DNA of 64,000 bases from Flaccisagitta enflata (GCA_965153355.1 OZ231127.1:99510001-99574000), one strand, 5' to 3'; shown: positions 32,881 to 50,670, numbered from the stretch's first letter. Numbers and translations are program-made. Notes: generated by a model not told the origin, from the letters alone.

Positions 32881-34255
32881 ATTTCAACTGGAGTGATGGG
32901 AAAGAAACCTTATGGTGACAAGCAACTATTTTCTAGAATTGGTTCATGATATTGAATAATTTAATGGAAAGGTTAATTATTTCAAGATTTAATTGAAATT
33001 TTTTCTCTTCCCCAACGACTTTTTGCTCTTCTTTTTCCTTCTTTGTTTCTTCGAATCATATTTGCTTTGATTTAATGAAACTTTTAAACAAGTTAGCCGT
33101 ATGGATACTGAGGAAAAAATTACCCTTTTTAACTTTGTGATATGCATTATATACATTTGATTTAGGTTTTGGATTACTTTTAGATTTGTGTTCCAATTTC
33201 ATTTTATCATGATATCTACCAAAGAACTGCATAAAGAACGAAATAGTCTAAGAAAGGATTTTGATTAAAATGTAAATGTTTTCATTTTAGTTACTTGATA
33301 AAACCTATCCACTTTATATGGCATTTTTAACAACATTTCGGTTTTCAATCGAGGATGAAACAAGGCTTGTTGTCAACAATTGGACGGGGATGAAAGAAAA
33401 ATTGTTACCGCGGTTCCAAATAACAGACGGACGCACTAAGACAGGAAGAGACAAATAAAGAAAGGAACAGACAGATCGAGAAAGGAACAGACAGATCAAG
33501 ACAGCAAGACAAAGACATACAGAGAATCCAAAAATGGGAGAAAAGGAGTTAAACGAGAAAGGAGGGGAGGGAAAAGCAGAGAATCTGATAAAAGGGAAAA
33601 GTTGAAATGTGAAAATGCACGTTAGCCTCACGGCGAGGTTCAAGCAAACGTGATTTTCGAATTACGTCCCTTTATTTCCCGTTCACCTTTTTTCCCCCGT
33701 GCAGTAGTTAAAGTTGTTGAGTGGATTTTCTTCGAGGTTTTAATTCAAAGTTTAAATGCAAATTGTCGCAGCGCAAGAATGGAATTAGGACTTTTAAGGA
33801 TGGAATCAGGACTTTTTTTAGGTGAGATTGCCTCAATTTTCTCGGCCTAAGTCGGCGACTGGTACTTCAAGAAAGGGCTGAGAAAAAGAGAAAGAACGAT
33901 GAAATGAGGAATTGGAAAGCAAAAATGAAATGAAAGGGGGGAAAAAGAACGGGAAAAAAGCGGAAGGAAAAGAGCTTGAAAGTACTTCAAACGCCGATCA
34001 AAGTACGGCGAAAGCTGTGATGAAACACCCATTTTGAAAGGTTACACCGAAAGGCGGCTTTCTGTAAATCGAAGTTTTAGTAAAGCTTGTCTTACGTTAT
34101 TGTTCCAACTGTTAAACACGCATTTGATTTTGGGTGTGACAGCGGAAGTGACGCCAAAACTGTTGTTATTTTGATTACGGACAGACGCAAAAAGAAACAA
34201 AGACGCACAAAGAAACTAAAAGAGAAAGCAACGAAAGAATCTAGAAGAGAAAAAG
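32881..34255. other. AT-rich, no gene seen
   Basis: No exon can be supported. 33420-33520 holds a short GGAACAGACAGATC tandem repeat. Open frames at 33314-33643 and 33650-33850 have no recognisable domain. Confidence 0.4.
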
Positions 34256-34258
34256 GGA

Positions 34259-34337
<79 letters not shown>

Positions 34338-34362
34338 GAAGGAAGACAGAAAGAAAGAAAGA
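34256..34362 (+). repeat. (GAAA)n array
   Basis: A GAAA tetranucleotide tract. Confidence 0.97.
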
Positions 34363-34878
34363 TAAAACTAAGCAAGACAGAAAGAAAGAAACATCAAAAA
34401 CGAGTATATTACCCGCCAGCTGTGGTAATTGTAATCAAAGAAAATGAAATGCGAAAAAAAATATGAATGAAAATGCGATCGTGATCTTGATTCTCGAATG
34501 TGACATATTTAGTTCAAAACCCTGATTAATCGAACCGTTATTCCCCCTCCAGATGCATATAATAGAAAGTGAATAAACCATTTCTTAATCGTTTTTATCT
34601 TATAAACGTGATAGACGTTTCAATAGCCTCTTTTTTTACCATTCTTATATAATAATAGTACAGCTACTTCCTTTCATCTCCATTATGCTTTCAGTCTCGC
34701 AGAGCTAAAAAAAAAAGTTATATAAAACGGAAAGTTTTGATTCGAGACAATGGGTCGATGAGAAATGGCTATGACAAAGAAAGAGACTTTTTTATGACTA
34801 CGTATGATTATAATTGAAAGTGTTTTTTCTGTCTTTTCTGTTGCTTTAGAATATTCATAATCTCGAAAAAAGGCTTGT

Positions 34879-34880
<2 letters not shown>
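34363..34880. other. AT-rich, no feature seen
   Basis: No exon or element recognised. Confidence 0.4.

Positions 34881-34935
<55 letters not shown>
34881..34935 (+). repeat. (GA)n array
   Basis: A pure GA dinucleotide tract. Confidence 0.97.
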
Positions 34936-34939
<4 letters not shown>

Positions 34940-35255
34940 CTGTGTGACTTTCTTTTGCGTCTTTCAAGCCTTAAGCCCTTAGCTAAACTATTAAGTTTTT
35001 TTTTCAAAAATTTCAAAATGATACATTAGCGTAGAGAGCTAGTTTGATTAAAACTGCGCTAGAAAACCGTCTCAAGCTGTCTGTCTCATCTCACTCTGCA
35101 GTAGTCTATTCGTATATCGGTATACACTTGTATTTCTATATATTTCTTTGTCTTCTAGTGGCGTCCTTGTTTCTGTTAGTTAGTACATCTGCAACTCTCC
35201 GTCTGCATACCCCCTCATCTATTGGTCGCGCGGGGGAAATGGAGAGAATAAATGA

Positions 35256-35258
<3 letters not shown>
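34936..35258. other. No feature seen
   Basis: Unique-looking sequence between two GA arrays. No exon was recognised. Confidence 0.4.
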
Positions 35259-35345
<87 letters not shown>

Positions 35346-35412
35346 AAGAAAGAAGAAGAGAGAAGAGAAGAAGAAGGAGAAGTAGAAGAAGAAGAAGAGA
35401 GACGAGAGAGAG

Positions 35413-35469
<57 letters not shown>

Positions 35470-35470
35470 A
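35259..35470 (+). repeat. (GA)n array with a GAAGAA interruption
   Basis: Two GA blocks flank an AAGAAG-rich insert (35340-35400). Confidence 0.97.
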
Positions 35471-35483
35471 CGGGAGCCCGCAT

Positions 35484-35652
35484 TGACGTTATTCGGATGA
35501 GTGGCTAACGCTATCGAGAATTCTCGGTAGCGTCAACCATGACAACTACACATTTTGACGCTATCGAGAATTCTCCATAGCGTCAATATCCATTCTCCAT
35601 TGTGATGGTTTAAGAGATAATAATTGACGCTATCGAGAATGGCTGACTACTC
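35484..35652. repeat. Cluster of GAATTC-centred palindromes
   Basis: GACGCTATCGAGAATTCTCG then GTAGCGTC at 35508, and GACGCTATCGAGAATTCTCC then ATAGCGTC at 35560, are near-perfect inverted repeats. A half-site GACGCTATCGAGAAT lies at 35628. A related cluster lies at 52740-52880, also just after a GA array. Confidence 0.85.
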
Positions 35653-35659
35653 TCTCTCT

Positions 35660-36179
35660 CTCTCTCTCTCTCCAAGAAAACGGAGACATCTGGATTTTGG
35701 ATGATGAGGTATATCATGGCTGTTACAAAGACCGTCAATGAGCGAGAACGGAGATATATGTATGTGTTTATTAGAAGAGGGATATAGGTAGATTATCATA
35801 CCCAAACCAAATAAAAATGTAAGTCTAGGTTTTTAAATTATTTGTACTGTGCTGGTTCTTTTCCTAGTTAGAATAAAGTTATAATATTTTGTTTTATTTT
35901 GTTTTATTTTGTTTTATTTTTCACAACTGATATGATATGTTTTACCTTCATTTTCTCTATTTTTTGTCATTTTTTTTTATTCTTGATTTTTTTTTACTTT
36001 ACATTCTATTCATTCTTCTTTTTTCATTTTTTTTCATTTTTTATTTCATATATCATTTTTTGTTTACTTTTTTTTTTCTTTTTTTACCCTTTACTTGGAA
36101 CTTTTCACCAGTCACAAAATTTTTTAGTATACAGCAATATCTAATGCCTCTTGGTTAGTAAATGTCAGGATGAAGATGA
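35660..36179. other. AT-rich, T-rich tracts
   Basis: TTTTGTTTTATT repeats near 35888 and long T-rich runs. No gene is seen. Confidence 0.45.
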
Positions 36180-36310
36180 GACAAGCAACAGCCCCAAACA
36201 GGCTGATGACCTATTCTGGGTTGTATGGCTGGAGTTTAAACCTCAAGGCTGGTATTTGGACCATGAAGCAGAGATTTATGCCTGAAATCTGGGGGGATGG
36301 GGGTTAAAGG
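36180..36310 (+). repeat. Family B-like fragment
   Basis: CAGCCCCAAACAGGCTGATG, then GGCTGGAGTTTAAACCTCAA and similar minisatellite units. No right terminus is seen. Confidence 0.55.
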
Positions 36311-37052
36311 AGGAAAAGGAGAACTTGGATGAAACCTGGAGCTTCGGCTGGGACTGCTGATACATAAAAAACTGAAGAATACATTTTTTCCAGGTGGATA
36401 TTATAAAAATCCTACTAGAAATTATTAATCCATTGATTTACATCTTTATTCTACTCTTGATTAAAAAGTTTTTTTTAACACTCGTTAATTAACGGGCCTT
36501 GCTGAATTTGTGTGATACCCGAGGGCAAAAAAAGCGAAGGTAAGCACCAACCGAACAAAAGTGACTAAAAAGGTGAGGGTCAACCTACAATTTGATCGCA
36601 GCAGTTGACTCCCTCTAATGCGAGCAGGACCTTTTCAACGAAGATATTTCTCACGCCAACTTTCACTTCTACCTTTGCCCTATCTTGGATTTTTTCCCTC
36701 TCTCAACTGAATTGTTTTGAGAGACTCCAATGTGAAATCTTTGGTGCGTTTATTCGCCGTGTTTTCCCCAACGTACAACCAAAAGATTGAAAAAAATTTT
36801 GGATCGCTAGTAAGATAATCTGAAAGGACATTTTCTTCCACAAATTCCCTCGCAACTGTATTTGTAAACCTGTGTTTGTGTCTGTCCGCTACTGCAATGC
36901 GGCAAGAAGCTTGGCGTTTATGTTTTGTGCAGGTGGGGACCAGGATTTCTGCCTTAAGGCTGGGATTTGGGCCGTGAGGCTTTGGAGGGTGGGGGGGCGT
37001 GGGCGGAGGAGAACTTTCTTTTTTTCACTTTTTTTACTTTTTCTCTTTTTTT
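36311..37052. other. No gene supported
   Basis: A 61-codon open frame at 36605-36790 has no recognised domain. Near 36940-37010 is another short GGCTGGGATTTGGGCC core-repeat trace. Confidence 0.4.
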
Positions 37053-37541
37053 AGTCGCGTACTACGCGACTCTACAACCCGCTATGACGGTCCGTCGCTC
37101 ATTCTCTTGTGGGTCTGTTTGGGATGTTTTGTGATTTTGCCACACATCCGATTCTAAATCCTGGTTACTTGTTTTTCTTTCTTTTTTTCTTTCATTTATT
37201 CTTGCTTCTTTTTTTTTCTCGCATATCTTTGAGTGGTCATGTCTCTCTGTTGGTCGGTCGGTTTGTCGGTTGGTCTGCCAGTCAGGCAAACGTTAATAAT
37301 GCGCAAAAAAAAAAAAAAAAAAGAGAAAAAGATTCCACTGTCTTTTTTAATTGCGAACACGCAACTCGATAAGAGGCTTTGTCCGTCTGTCAGTCCGTCC
37401 GTCGGTCTGTGACGCTCAAGTTGAAAACACAAAAAACGTGCGTTTTTGATGCCGCAATTGGGGTGGCGTGTAAGCACGGGTGTGGGAGGAGGGTTTGAGT
37501 GAGGTAGGGGGTTGGATACCCTGCCCACCCGTTCACAATGA
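37053..37541 (+). repeat. Two family A pieces in tandem (A14)
   Basis: AGTCGCGTACTACGCGACTC, TACAACCCGCTATGACGG starts a copy at 37053. It is interrupted by other sequence with a GGTCGGTTTGTCGG tract near 37250. A second start, AATTGCGAACACGCAACTCG, ATAAGAGGCTTTGTCCG, lies at 37349 and ends near CCTGCCCACCCGTTCACAAT. Confidence 0.75.
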
Positions 37542-37965
37542 TATTATGACCCCGCGTCACTTGTTCATTCCTGATACCTTTAACGCCATCGCGCTTTCAT
37601 TTTTATTCAGTCGTTCATTCATTCATGAAATATTTAGTTCATTCATTTAAGACATTTATTCAATCATTCTTTATCAAGGCGCACAAGGATCGTCCTGAGG
37701 TGGCATATTTCTAGCCTCAGATGACTGTATTAGGTCAGCGAACCCGGATTTGAGTGCTTGAGGGTAGATTTGAGCACGGGTGTACTGCCTTTGATTTTCT
37801 TCCCCGCAACATGTCGCATTGCGTTTTTATATCTATGATTTTCTTCCCCATATAGCAATAAAACAATGTTGTTATGGTTTAAATAGTGTTAAGTTGTGTT
37901 TTACTAATTTTTTTTTTACGATTTAGTACTGTCAAAGTTATATATTTTCCCCAGATTTCCTTTTT
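37542..37965. other. No feature seen
   Basis: Mixed sequence with short CATT runs near 37610. No exon was recognised. Confidence 0.4.
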
Positions 37966-38520
37966 GGGCAGTGGCCCCAAAGGGCCGATGTCCTGTAGGA
38001 CAGAGGGGTGAAATTCCATCTGTTCATCTATCTGTCTGTCCGTGCATCCATCCATCCACATGTTGGTCCATCCCCCCTCGCCAAAGCTTTTAAACCTCAT
38101 GCTCCCATAAAATAACATGGAAAATTGAAGTAATGCAAAATTCACATTGAATAACATGGAAAATTGATAAAGAAATGGAAAAAATAAAAAATTTCCCATT
38201 GAATAATGGGAAATCATTATCCCATTGAATTACGGGAAATCCCTATTGAATTACATGGAAAATTGACAATATTTTGAAATAGGTGCAAAATTCAGATTGA
38301 ATATCATGGAAAATTGATGATGAAATGGAAAAAAATTCAATGTTCTCATTGAATAATAAGGAAAGTAACCCAATGGCCTCAAATGTGCCTTCTCAAGACG
38401 TCTAGAAATTCACCCCTGTGTCTTACAGGACATTGGCCCTTTGGGGCCGCTGACCCTGCTCTCACTCCACTTCTGCAGCTAATCACCCCAAGCAGGGCAT
38501 CGGGTACTGCTGACCATGTG
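37966..38520 (+). mobile_element. Foldback family B, copy B7
   Basis: GGGCAGTGGCCCCAAAGGGC and CCTGTAGGACAGAGGGGTGA at the left are matched by TCACCCCTGTGTCTTACAGG and CCCTTTGGGGCCGCTGACCC near 38413-38455. The core is an AT-rich tandem of TTGAATAACATGGAAAATTG (about 38140-38360), unlike the GC-rich cores of B1, B2 and B8. The tail GCAGGGCATCGGGTACTGCT follows. Confidence 0.85.
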
Positions 38521-39040
38521 CGATCCTTGGATGACTAGTTTTTTTCTTTTTTCCCCATCTCCAGACCCTTTGATTTCCTTCCCCATCTCCAGACCCTTTG
38601 ATTTCCCCCCCCCCCTCACTTGGGGGGGGGGGGGGAAACTCAATAATATACAGGCCTGTATTTGAGGCCTTGAGGGCAGATAGGAGATTTGGAGGGCAGG
38701 CCTGAGGTTTTGTCCAACTTTTTGACCGACCGTGATGTTCCTTTACGGAACCTGTTGGAAATAAGTCCACGACTTTTACAGGCTATCCGATGATTCTGGC
38801 GCATTTTTTATTACATGACCATGCTTTGTTGTAATATGCTTGAATCAAAAAATAGAATACAATACCTGTCAAAAAAGTGTGAAAATGTGATACATATCTG
38901 AAAACCGAGTTACTTGATTTCTTTTAAATTTTCAAACTCGTTGGTTTTCAGTGATCTCTGATGGTGAATAAAAACCCAGTTTACATGTGCGTCTATTAAA
39001 AAAAAAATTTAACGAGCATCTTTCTACGATTAATCTCATC
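38521..39040. other. Upstream region of the MULE gene
   Basis: It contains short C and G runs (38595-38640). No TIR or promoter was recognised by eye. Confidence 0.4.
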
Positions 39041-45174
<6,134 letters not shown>

Positions 45175-45730
45175 AATATCTTCAATATTAAAATCGTGGA
45201 TTATGAGAATATCCACTACGATGGGTAGTGGGAAATTATTGGATCACATTCTTCGTCTTGCCACCTTGTTTTACCACATAACCATTGACTGGGAAAAATC
45301 TGCGTTGTGTAAATACTGACGATGGGATGCATGGTGCAGATTTAAAAAGATTCCAGCATCAGTTATGATGACTAAGTGGATAGATTTTATCAGAAGAGCA
45401 TGAGCTTGCCAGCCAACAGACGTGTCATTGGACTCCTTTCCATAAGTCTAGTTCCCACTGTCGGCGCATTTGGGCAAATCGTAGAATACATTACCATTTT
45501 TGGGTCATGAGAGACGTCGATGGTTGCATTTAGGATCTGCGGCTTCAGGATGCATTTTCATCGGCGACCGTTTGCAGCCAATCATGACGTGCTGTTGGAA
45601 TCAGCTGCCTAAATATGTCACATGACATAATGTCGTCTTTCTCCTGGTTTCCTTCGGCTTTTCTCTGGACTCAATCCTGAAAATGGAAGCCCTTTGGAGT
45701 GACAGCAACGCCAACAAAAAAGATTAAGTG
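45175..45730. other. Downstream of the MULE gene
   Basis: No feature seen. TIRs of the transposon would be expected hereabouts but were not recognised. Confidence 0.4.
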
Positions 45731-45731
45731 A

Positions 45732-45796
<65 letters not shown>

Positions 45797-45806
45797 CATG
45801 AATAAG

Positions 45807-45874
<68 letters not shown>

Positions 45875-45882
45875 TGTGTGTG
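45731..45882 (+). repeat. (GT)n arrays
   Basis: Two GT blocks are separated by TTCATGAATAAGTGTTT. Confidence 0.97.
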
Positions 45883-45943
45883 TTTCTGTTTTCCTTAAAC
45901 GTCAACCTCATTCCCCTCCTCATCTTTCCCCATCCCTTATCAG

Positions 45944-46078
45944 GGACAGCTGGCTTGTTCGGTTGGGAGTGGAACTTTTTGGAGTTCATCATAATTTCTG
46001 TTTCTGTTGGTCCATCCATTGATTACGTCATTCATCTCGGAGTTACCTACAAATGCAGCCTCACCAACAACGGGAAAG
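45944..46078 (+). CDS. Dispatched/Patched-like (RND) exon
   Basis: The acceptor CCCTTATCAG and donor GGGAAAG|GTTTGC (phase 1) frame an exon reading GW, EWNFLEFIIISVSVGPSIDY, VIHLGVTYKCSLTNNGK. The GW..N.LE..IISVSVG.SIDYVIH.GV.Y pattern is the conserved transmembrane helix of Dispatched-type RND proteins. These are proton- or cation-driven exporters of lipid-modified ligands and sterols, and the motif holds the SIDY acidic residue used for ion coupling. Only this piece of such a protein was recognised; the rest of the roughly 1000-residue protein is not seen. It may be a stranded exon, part of a gene with large introns, or a fragment in a pseudogene. Confidence 0.6.
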
Positions 46079-46118
46079 GTTTGCAAACAGCCATTATTTG
46101 TCATTCTTCGTAAATTAT

Positions 46119-46362
46119 ACTTGTTGTTGTTGTTGTTGTTGTTTTGGTTGTTGTTGTTGTTGTTGTTGTTGTTGTTGCTGTTGTTGTTGTTGTTGTTGTT
46201 GTTGCTGTTGTTGTTGTTGTTGTTGTTTTTGTTGACGTTGTTATTGTTTTTGTTGTTGTTTTGTCAATTTGTTGTTTTGTTTTTTTTATTATTGTCGTTG
46301 TTAATGTTGTTGTTTTGAATGTTGTTGTTGTTGTTGTTGTTGTTTTTGTTGTTGTTGTTTGA
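46119..46362 (+). repeat. (TTG)n array
   Basis: TTG triplets with GCTGTTG and TTTTG variants, starting about 40 bp after the RND exon donor. This echoes the arrangement at exon 1 of the transporter. Confidence 0.95.
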
Positions 46363-46832
46363 TCAAATGGGGTGAAATCTACTAATTTAGTCATGTTATG
46401 GCCCGACTAACAGATCAACAGACCGACGGACCGATCTACCAACAAAAAAGGCAAAAATGAGAGCAAGCCTATGATTGGAATAGTTGTATTGTATTGTATT
46501 GTATTTGGTAAAAGCAGCAGGGTTAAAATATCAACGGTTTGCGGACAATAACCATGGCAAGCTCAAAAAAATCCGTAGATTTGTTTCCATTGAGGTCCAT
46601 TAAAACAAATTACAATAAATAGGCAATAAAAAATTGTGTAAAAACAGAAACGAAATACTGGGGAACAAGACTAAACGGACGTTAGACACATGAGACACTA
46701 TTTCATGAAGACATCAAATGCATTTTCATACGAGTTTTGAAAAGGGGCAGTGACCTAATCGCCTTGAGATCAGCGGGTAACGAATTCCAACCACTAATAG
46801 CTGTAGCGTTCCTAATGGACCCTAGTCGCTTA
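46363..46832. other. No gene; short family A trace
   Basis: 46405-46440 has AACAGATCAACAGACCGACG, a scrap of the family A tract. TGTATTGTATTG repeats lie near 46482. Confidence 0.45.
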
Positions 46833-47007
46833 CAGTTGAACCCCACTCTAACGGACCCGCCACTGACTGAGTTCCCCCTATTATAGGTGTCAATTCAAAC
46901 TTATGAAATCGTTTCTATTTCTTTCCTATATTAGCTTTGATGGAATTCTGTCTATGATAGATAAAATATGTTAAACCTTTGGAATCCGTTAGAGAAGGAT
47001 TCAGCTG
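46833..47007. mobile_element. MITE type M2, copy 1 (CAGTTGAACCCC TIR, TA-flanked)
   Basis: CAGTTGAACCCCACTCTAAC at the left and GTTAGAGAAGGATTCAGCTG at the right are imperfect inverted repeats flanked by TA. The CAGT start and TA duplication suggest the Tc1/mariner superfamily. It is 175 bp and non-coding. Confidence 0.8.
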
Positions 47008-47155
47008 TATTTGTCCCGCAATACGATGTAGAGACTGATTTAAATTTTGATTTAAAATGATTTTGATTTTGATTTTCCTGCTCTGTTCCTTCAGTTTGGA
47101 ACTCCTCGTCATCATCCTCATTTTTCCTGTTCGCATGCACTGCTTCATCTAGGAC

Positions 47156-47336
<181 letters not shown>

Positions 47337-47412
47337 CTCTTTTCCGGATGTCTGTTTGTGATTTCTTCCGACTTGGATGGCGTCATTTCATGTCATCCCT
47401 TCTCCAACTTAG

Positions 47413-47529
47413 AGAAATGGATGCGAACCTTCGACGTGATCAAGCGTGTCTTCAATGGCGTCGTCAAATCTGTTGATGTGGTCATCAAAGGAATCTTCAA
47501 GACAAGTTGTGAAAGAAATCTTACCCAAG
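47413..47529 (+). CDS. Candidate exon of unknown family
   Basis: The acceptor TCTCCAACTTAG and donor ACCCAAG|GTATGT enclose an open exon with G/C-biased third positions. It reads EKWMRTFDVIKRVFNGVVKS then VDVVIKGIFKTSCERNLTQ. Phase 1 is compatible with the RND exon before it and the exon at 48703 after it. I do not recognise the family; a diverged continuation of the RND domain is only a guess. Confidence 0.4.
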
Positions 47530-47579
47530 GTATGTACTACGTACTTTATACTGACTACCGCATTTTTAAAAGCGTCCTG

Positions 47580-47735
47580 GCACATCTCTAAGAGGCGGAG
47601 TCCCAATATCGTTGCGGATGGGTGGGCGGGGACATACATCCCAGATCCACACCCCAACTCCCACCCCACACACAAACATACACAAAAAGTATTCATATTG
47701 CTCGTTTTTCCACTTTTCAACTCGATAATTACGGT
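47580..47735 (-). repeat. Degenerate family A
   Basis: CAATATCGTTGCGGATGGGT, GGGCGGGGACATACA and TTTTCAACTCGATAATTACG are family A landmarks in order. The tract and hairpin are lost. Confidence 0.6.
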
Positions 47736-47791
47736 CCTTCGATCCACATTTACAATCTTTTGCATTGAAACATTGTGTGTATTCGTCAACT

Positions 47792-47943
47792 CATTCATTC
47801 ATTCATTCATTCATTCATTCATTCATTCATTCATTCATTCATTCATTCATTCATTCATTCATTCATTCATTCATTCATTCATTCATTCATTCATTCATTC
47901 ATTCATTCATTCATTCATTCATTCATTCATTCCTTCATTCATT
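47792..47943 (+). repeat. (ATTC)n array
   Basis: CATT/ATTC tetranucleotide tract. Confidence 0.97.
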
Positions 47944-48425
47944 ACTTGGCCTGGTTAAATTGGCCAATTTGTCGCGTAATACGTTGATTCACTCACATCA
48001 CTGTATCTATGAATCCTAATGCCTTCACTAGAAACACGCAACATGAAAAATTGCTCTCATTGCTTAGCCCTAAAACAAGACCGGACACATAGACAATAAG
48101 TGGTTGCTTAAAAGTCACTATCGCAAATTGGTTTTGCTTCATCCAAAATTTCGCGTGACCGACATACCGACATATGGATATACGCTCTTAGAGAGTCGCT
48201 CAGAAAGTGACTGAGACAGAATATTTTTAACCAAGCTACATATGGAAGAATTTTAAAACTTTTTATGAGCGAACTCGCACATCTGTAAGTGGTCATTCTC
48301 ATCTGCCAGACAGTCTGTCGGTCGATCCAGCTTTCGTGAAAGCCTCAAACATCATTCATATCTATCATTTCTTCCAGACAAAATGTGCGCTCTAACGAAT
48401 TCACTCATACTTGGTCAATAATCCA
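47944..48425. other. Degenerate family A trace, no gene
   Basis: AAAACAAGACCGGACACATA at 48072 and the GACCGACATACCGAC run near 48155 look like a very worn minus-strand family A copy. Confidence 0.45.
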
Positions 48426-48426
48426 G

Positions 48427-48592
48427 TCATTCATTCATTCATTCATTCATTCATTCATTCATTCATTCATTCATTCATTCATTCATTCATTCATTCATTC
48501 ATTCATTCATTCATTCGTTCATTCATTCATTCATTCATTCATTCATTCATTCATTCATTCATTCATTCATTCATTCATTCATTCATTCATTC
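48427..48592 (+). repeat. (ATTC)n array
   Basis: CATT/ATTC tract with one GTTC unit. Confidence 0.97.
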
Positions 48593-48702
48593 GTGATGGG
48601 CGCTGGTACATAGTCGCACCTTTATGCCTTTAAACGTAGAAACTGTCTTCAAATGATTTTTACAATTTCAAACCTCACATTTCCCCTTCTCTTTCACTTC
48701 AG

Positions 48703-48734
48703 TCACATTTGGAAATCCGCGTCATCATCTTCCC

Positions 48735-48830
<96 letters not shown>

Positions 48831-49800
48831 AACAACAATAACAACAATAACAACAATAACAACAATAACAACAATAACAACAATAACAACAATAACAACA
48901 AAAACAACATTAACAACGCCGACGTCAAAATGTCTTCTAACAACAACGACAAGAAAAACAAAAACCGGTCGATCTTTTTCGAAGACGGTAAACGGCGCAT
49001 TGACTACGTTCTTGTCTATCCAAACGCTCAGGCCGCCAATCCTTTACCTCTCACTGCTGATGATTACAATGCAGCTGCTTCCGCCACCCAGCCTCGGCAG
49101 CAATAGCAACATCAATCCTATTCCGCATGGGTAGAAGCGGAGGGTCATCGCATCCGCCGCGCCGCTTTCCAGAAGCGTCTTGTCGCTTCGCGCGGATTAG
49201 ACTTGGAGGAAGTGCTGTCTCTCGACGGCGACACGCGTTACGTCAAAATCCACGCGCCGTTCCAAGTTTTGCGTTTGCACGCCGAAATGATGCGCATCAA
49301 AATGCCGGTGAGGGAAGAACTATTACAACGCGTCATTGACGCCGAGGAGGAAGATGATGAGGAAGAATAGGAAGAAGAAGAGAAGCAGGAAGTTGGAGGA
49401 GGAGGTGTCAATGAAAACGTCGTTTTCCACGACGACGAATCGGCTGATTGCGACGACATACGAATGGTAGACATGGATTAAGATAACGCTGATCATCAAC
49501 GTCATCATCGTCTTCAAAGGCCACGTCGATTTGGGTCGCCAAACGCTGTAATATTTGGAAGCGGAACAATTCGATTTCGAAGAACGTCAAGGCTCGTTTT
49601 GGATGGAAAGTTTGAAACCAGTTTGGAAGCACGTCACGCAACCGTTTCGAGTGGATCCGGCTTTACTGCCACCGGAACCTTCGGCGTTCACATGCAAGTT
49701 TATGCGGGACCGACAACAACCACCTTTGGGTCAAGCTCATTGATTTCATATTTGGGGTATTCTATCGGCGGCGGCGGAATAGGAAGAGATCTTGCCAAAG
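48703..49800 (+). pseudogene. Anoctamin (TMEM16) N-terminal domain with in-frame stops
   Basis: The acceptor TTCACTTCAG opens a frame that passes through about 55 Asn codons of an (AAC)n tract. It then reads SIFFEDGKRRIDYVLVYPN, EGHRIRRAAFQKRLVAS and YVKIHAPFQVLRLHAEMMRI KMPV, the signature of the anoctamin cytosolic dimerisation domain. Anoctamins are calcium-activated channels or lipid scramblases. The frame is broken by TAG at 49104 and 49368 and TAA at 49479. A plausible continuation (YLEAEQFDFEERQGSFW.., ALLPPEPSAFTCKFMRDR, the end of the same domain) is in the next frame after TAA 49549, and a further shift is needed near 49730. It ends at donor CCAAAG|GTATGT. Several stops fall where Gln would fit, so a reassigned code or errors are alternatives, but a pseudogene is most likely. 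The ten membrane spans are not seen. Confidence 0.7.
48735..48905 (+). repeat. (AAC)n tract inside the anoctamin-like exon
   Basis: AAC triplets, then AACAACAAT units, all in the Asn frame of the downstream anoctamin text, with no stop between the splice acceptor and MSSNNND. Confidence 0.95.
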
Positions 49801-49807
49801 GTATGTA

Positions 49808-49979
49808 CAGTTGACCCCTGCTCAAATGGACCCGCTCTAACGGAATTCCGCCTGTAATGGATATAAATTCGTAGTCTCTTCAACTTTCTTACTATCTACT
49901 ACATTGGCTATAACAAGGTTTCTATTTATAACAGTTAAGATTTGTTGGTCCCTTAAAATCCGTTAGCGGGATTTAACTG
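49808..49979. mobile_element. MITE type M2, copy 2
   Basis: CAGTTGACCCCTGCTCAAAT and its partner GTTAGCGGGATTTAACTG are flanked by TA. It sits 5 bp inside the intron after the anoctamin-like exon, so its left TA is part of the donor consensus GTATGTA. Confidence 0.85.
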
Positions 49980-50011
49980 TATTACTAACTATTGATTTTG
50001 CAAAGGAAATA

Positions 50012-50345
50012 CCGTATTTCTTGTAATTAGCGCCCCGGGCGCTTTTGAAATTGAAATAAAAAATTGTTGTTTTAAACCTGCAATTAGCGCCCCCTATTCA
50101 TTAACGGTTAAATAATGTATCATGAAATTTACACTTTTTGACAATTTTCTTAGAATTCAAAACAGTAAATCACTAAAAAAAAAATATTTTTTTGTATTGC
50201 ATCTAATTCTCACACGGTTTTTGCCAAAAAATTGAATTTCCAATGAGTTTTCTATGATAAAAAAATCATTTTTGTCATTTGCTCATCCTTTCATGAAAAA
50301 GGGGGGGCGCTAATTAGAGGGGGGCGATAAATGCAAGAAATACGG
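50012..50345. mobile_element. MITE type M1, copy 3
   Basis: CCGTATTTCTTGTAATTAGC and GATAAATGCAAGAAATACGG are flanked by TA. GCGCCCCGGGCGC and GGGGGGGCGCTAATTAG boxes match copies 1 and 2. It is 334 bp with no ORF, only 31 bp from M2 copy 2. Confidence 0.88.
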
Positions 50346-50670
50346 TAATGATCCGTAATTCATACATTTATATTCACATTCATCTTTCATTACAGAAAAA
50401 TATGCGCCCTCTCCAATTTATTCATTCATTCTTACCTTCAGGAATTCATTCATTAATTCATTCATTCATTCATTCATTCTTTCAGTCATCCACACCCAGC
50501 GAGGCGCAGATATTGGATATAACTTGTCCTTTTTTTTAAGAGCTGAGAATTAATTTTTTTGGAAAAAAAAATAAAGTGTACTAGAATGCAGTAAAATAAC
50601 TGCTGTTTTTGGGAGTTTGAATCAGGTTTCATCTTCATCATTCATTTTGAAAAAATCTTTTACATTTCAG
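50346..50670. other. Intron-like, short (ATTC)n
   Basis: A short ATTC tract at 50416-50482; otherwise AT-rich up to the acceptor TTTTACATTTCAG. Confidence 0.5.

Noticed and set aside
33314-33850. ORFs on both strands near 33.5 kb
   Set aside because: Low-complexity hydrophobic or basic translations of AG-rich DNA with no motif.
36605-36790. 61-codon ORF
   Set aside because: No domain and no splice or repeat context; open by chance.
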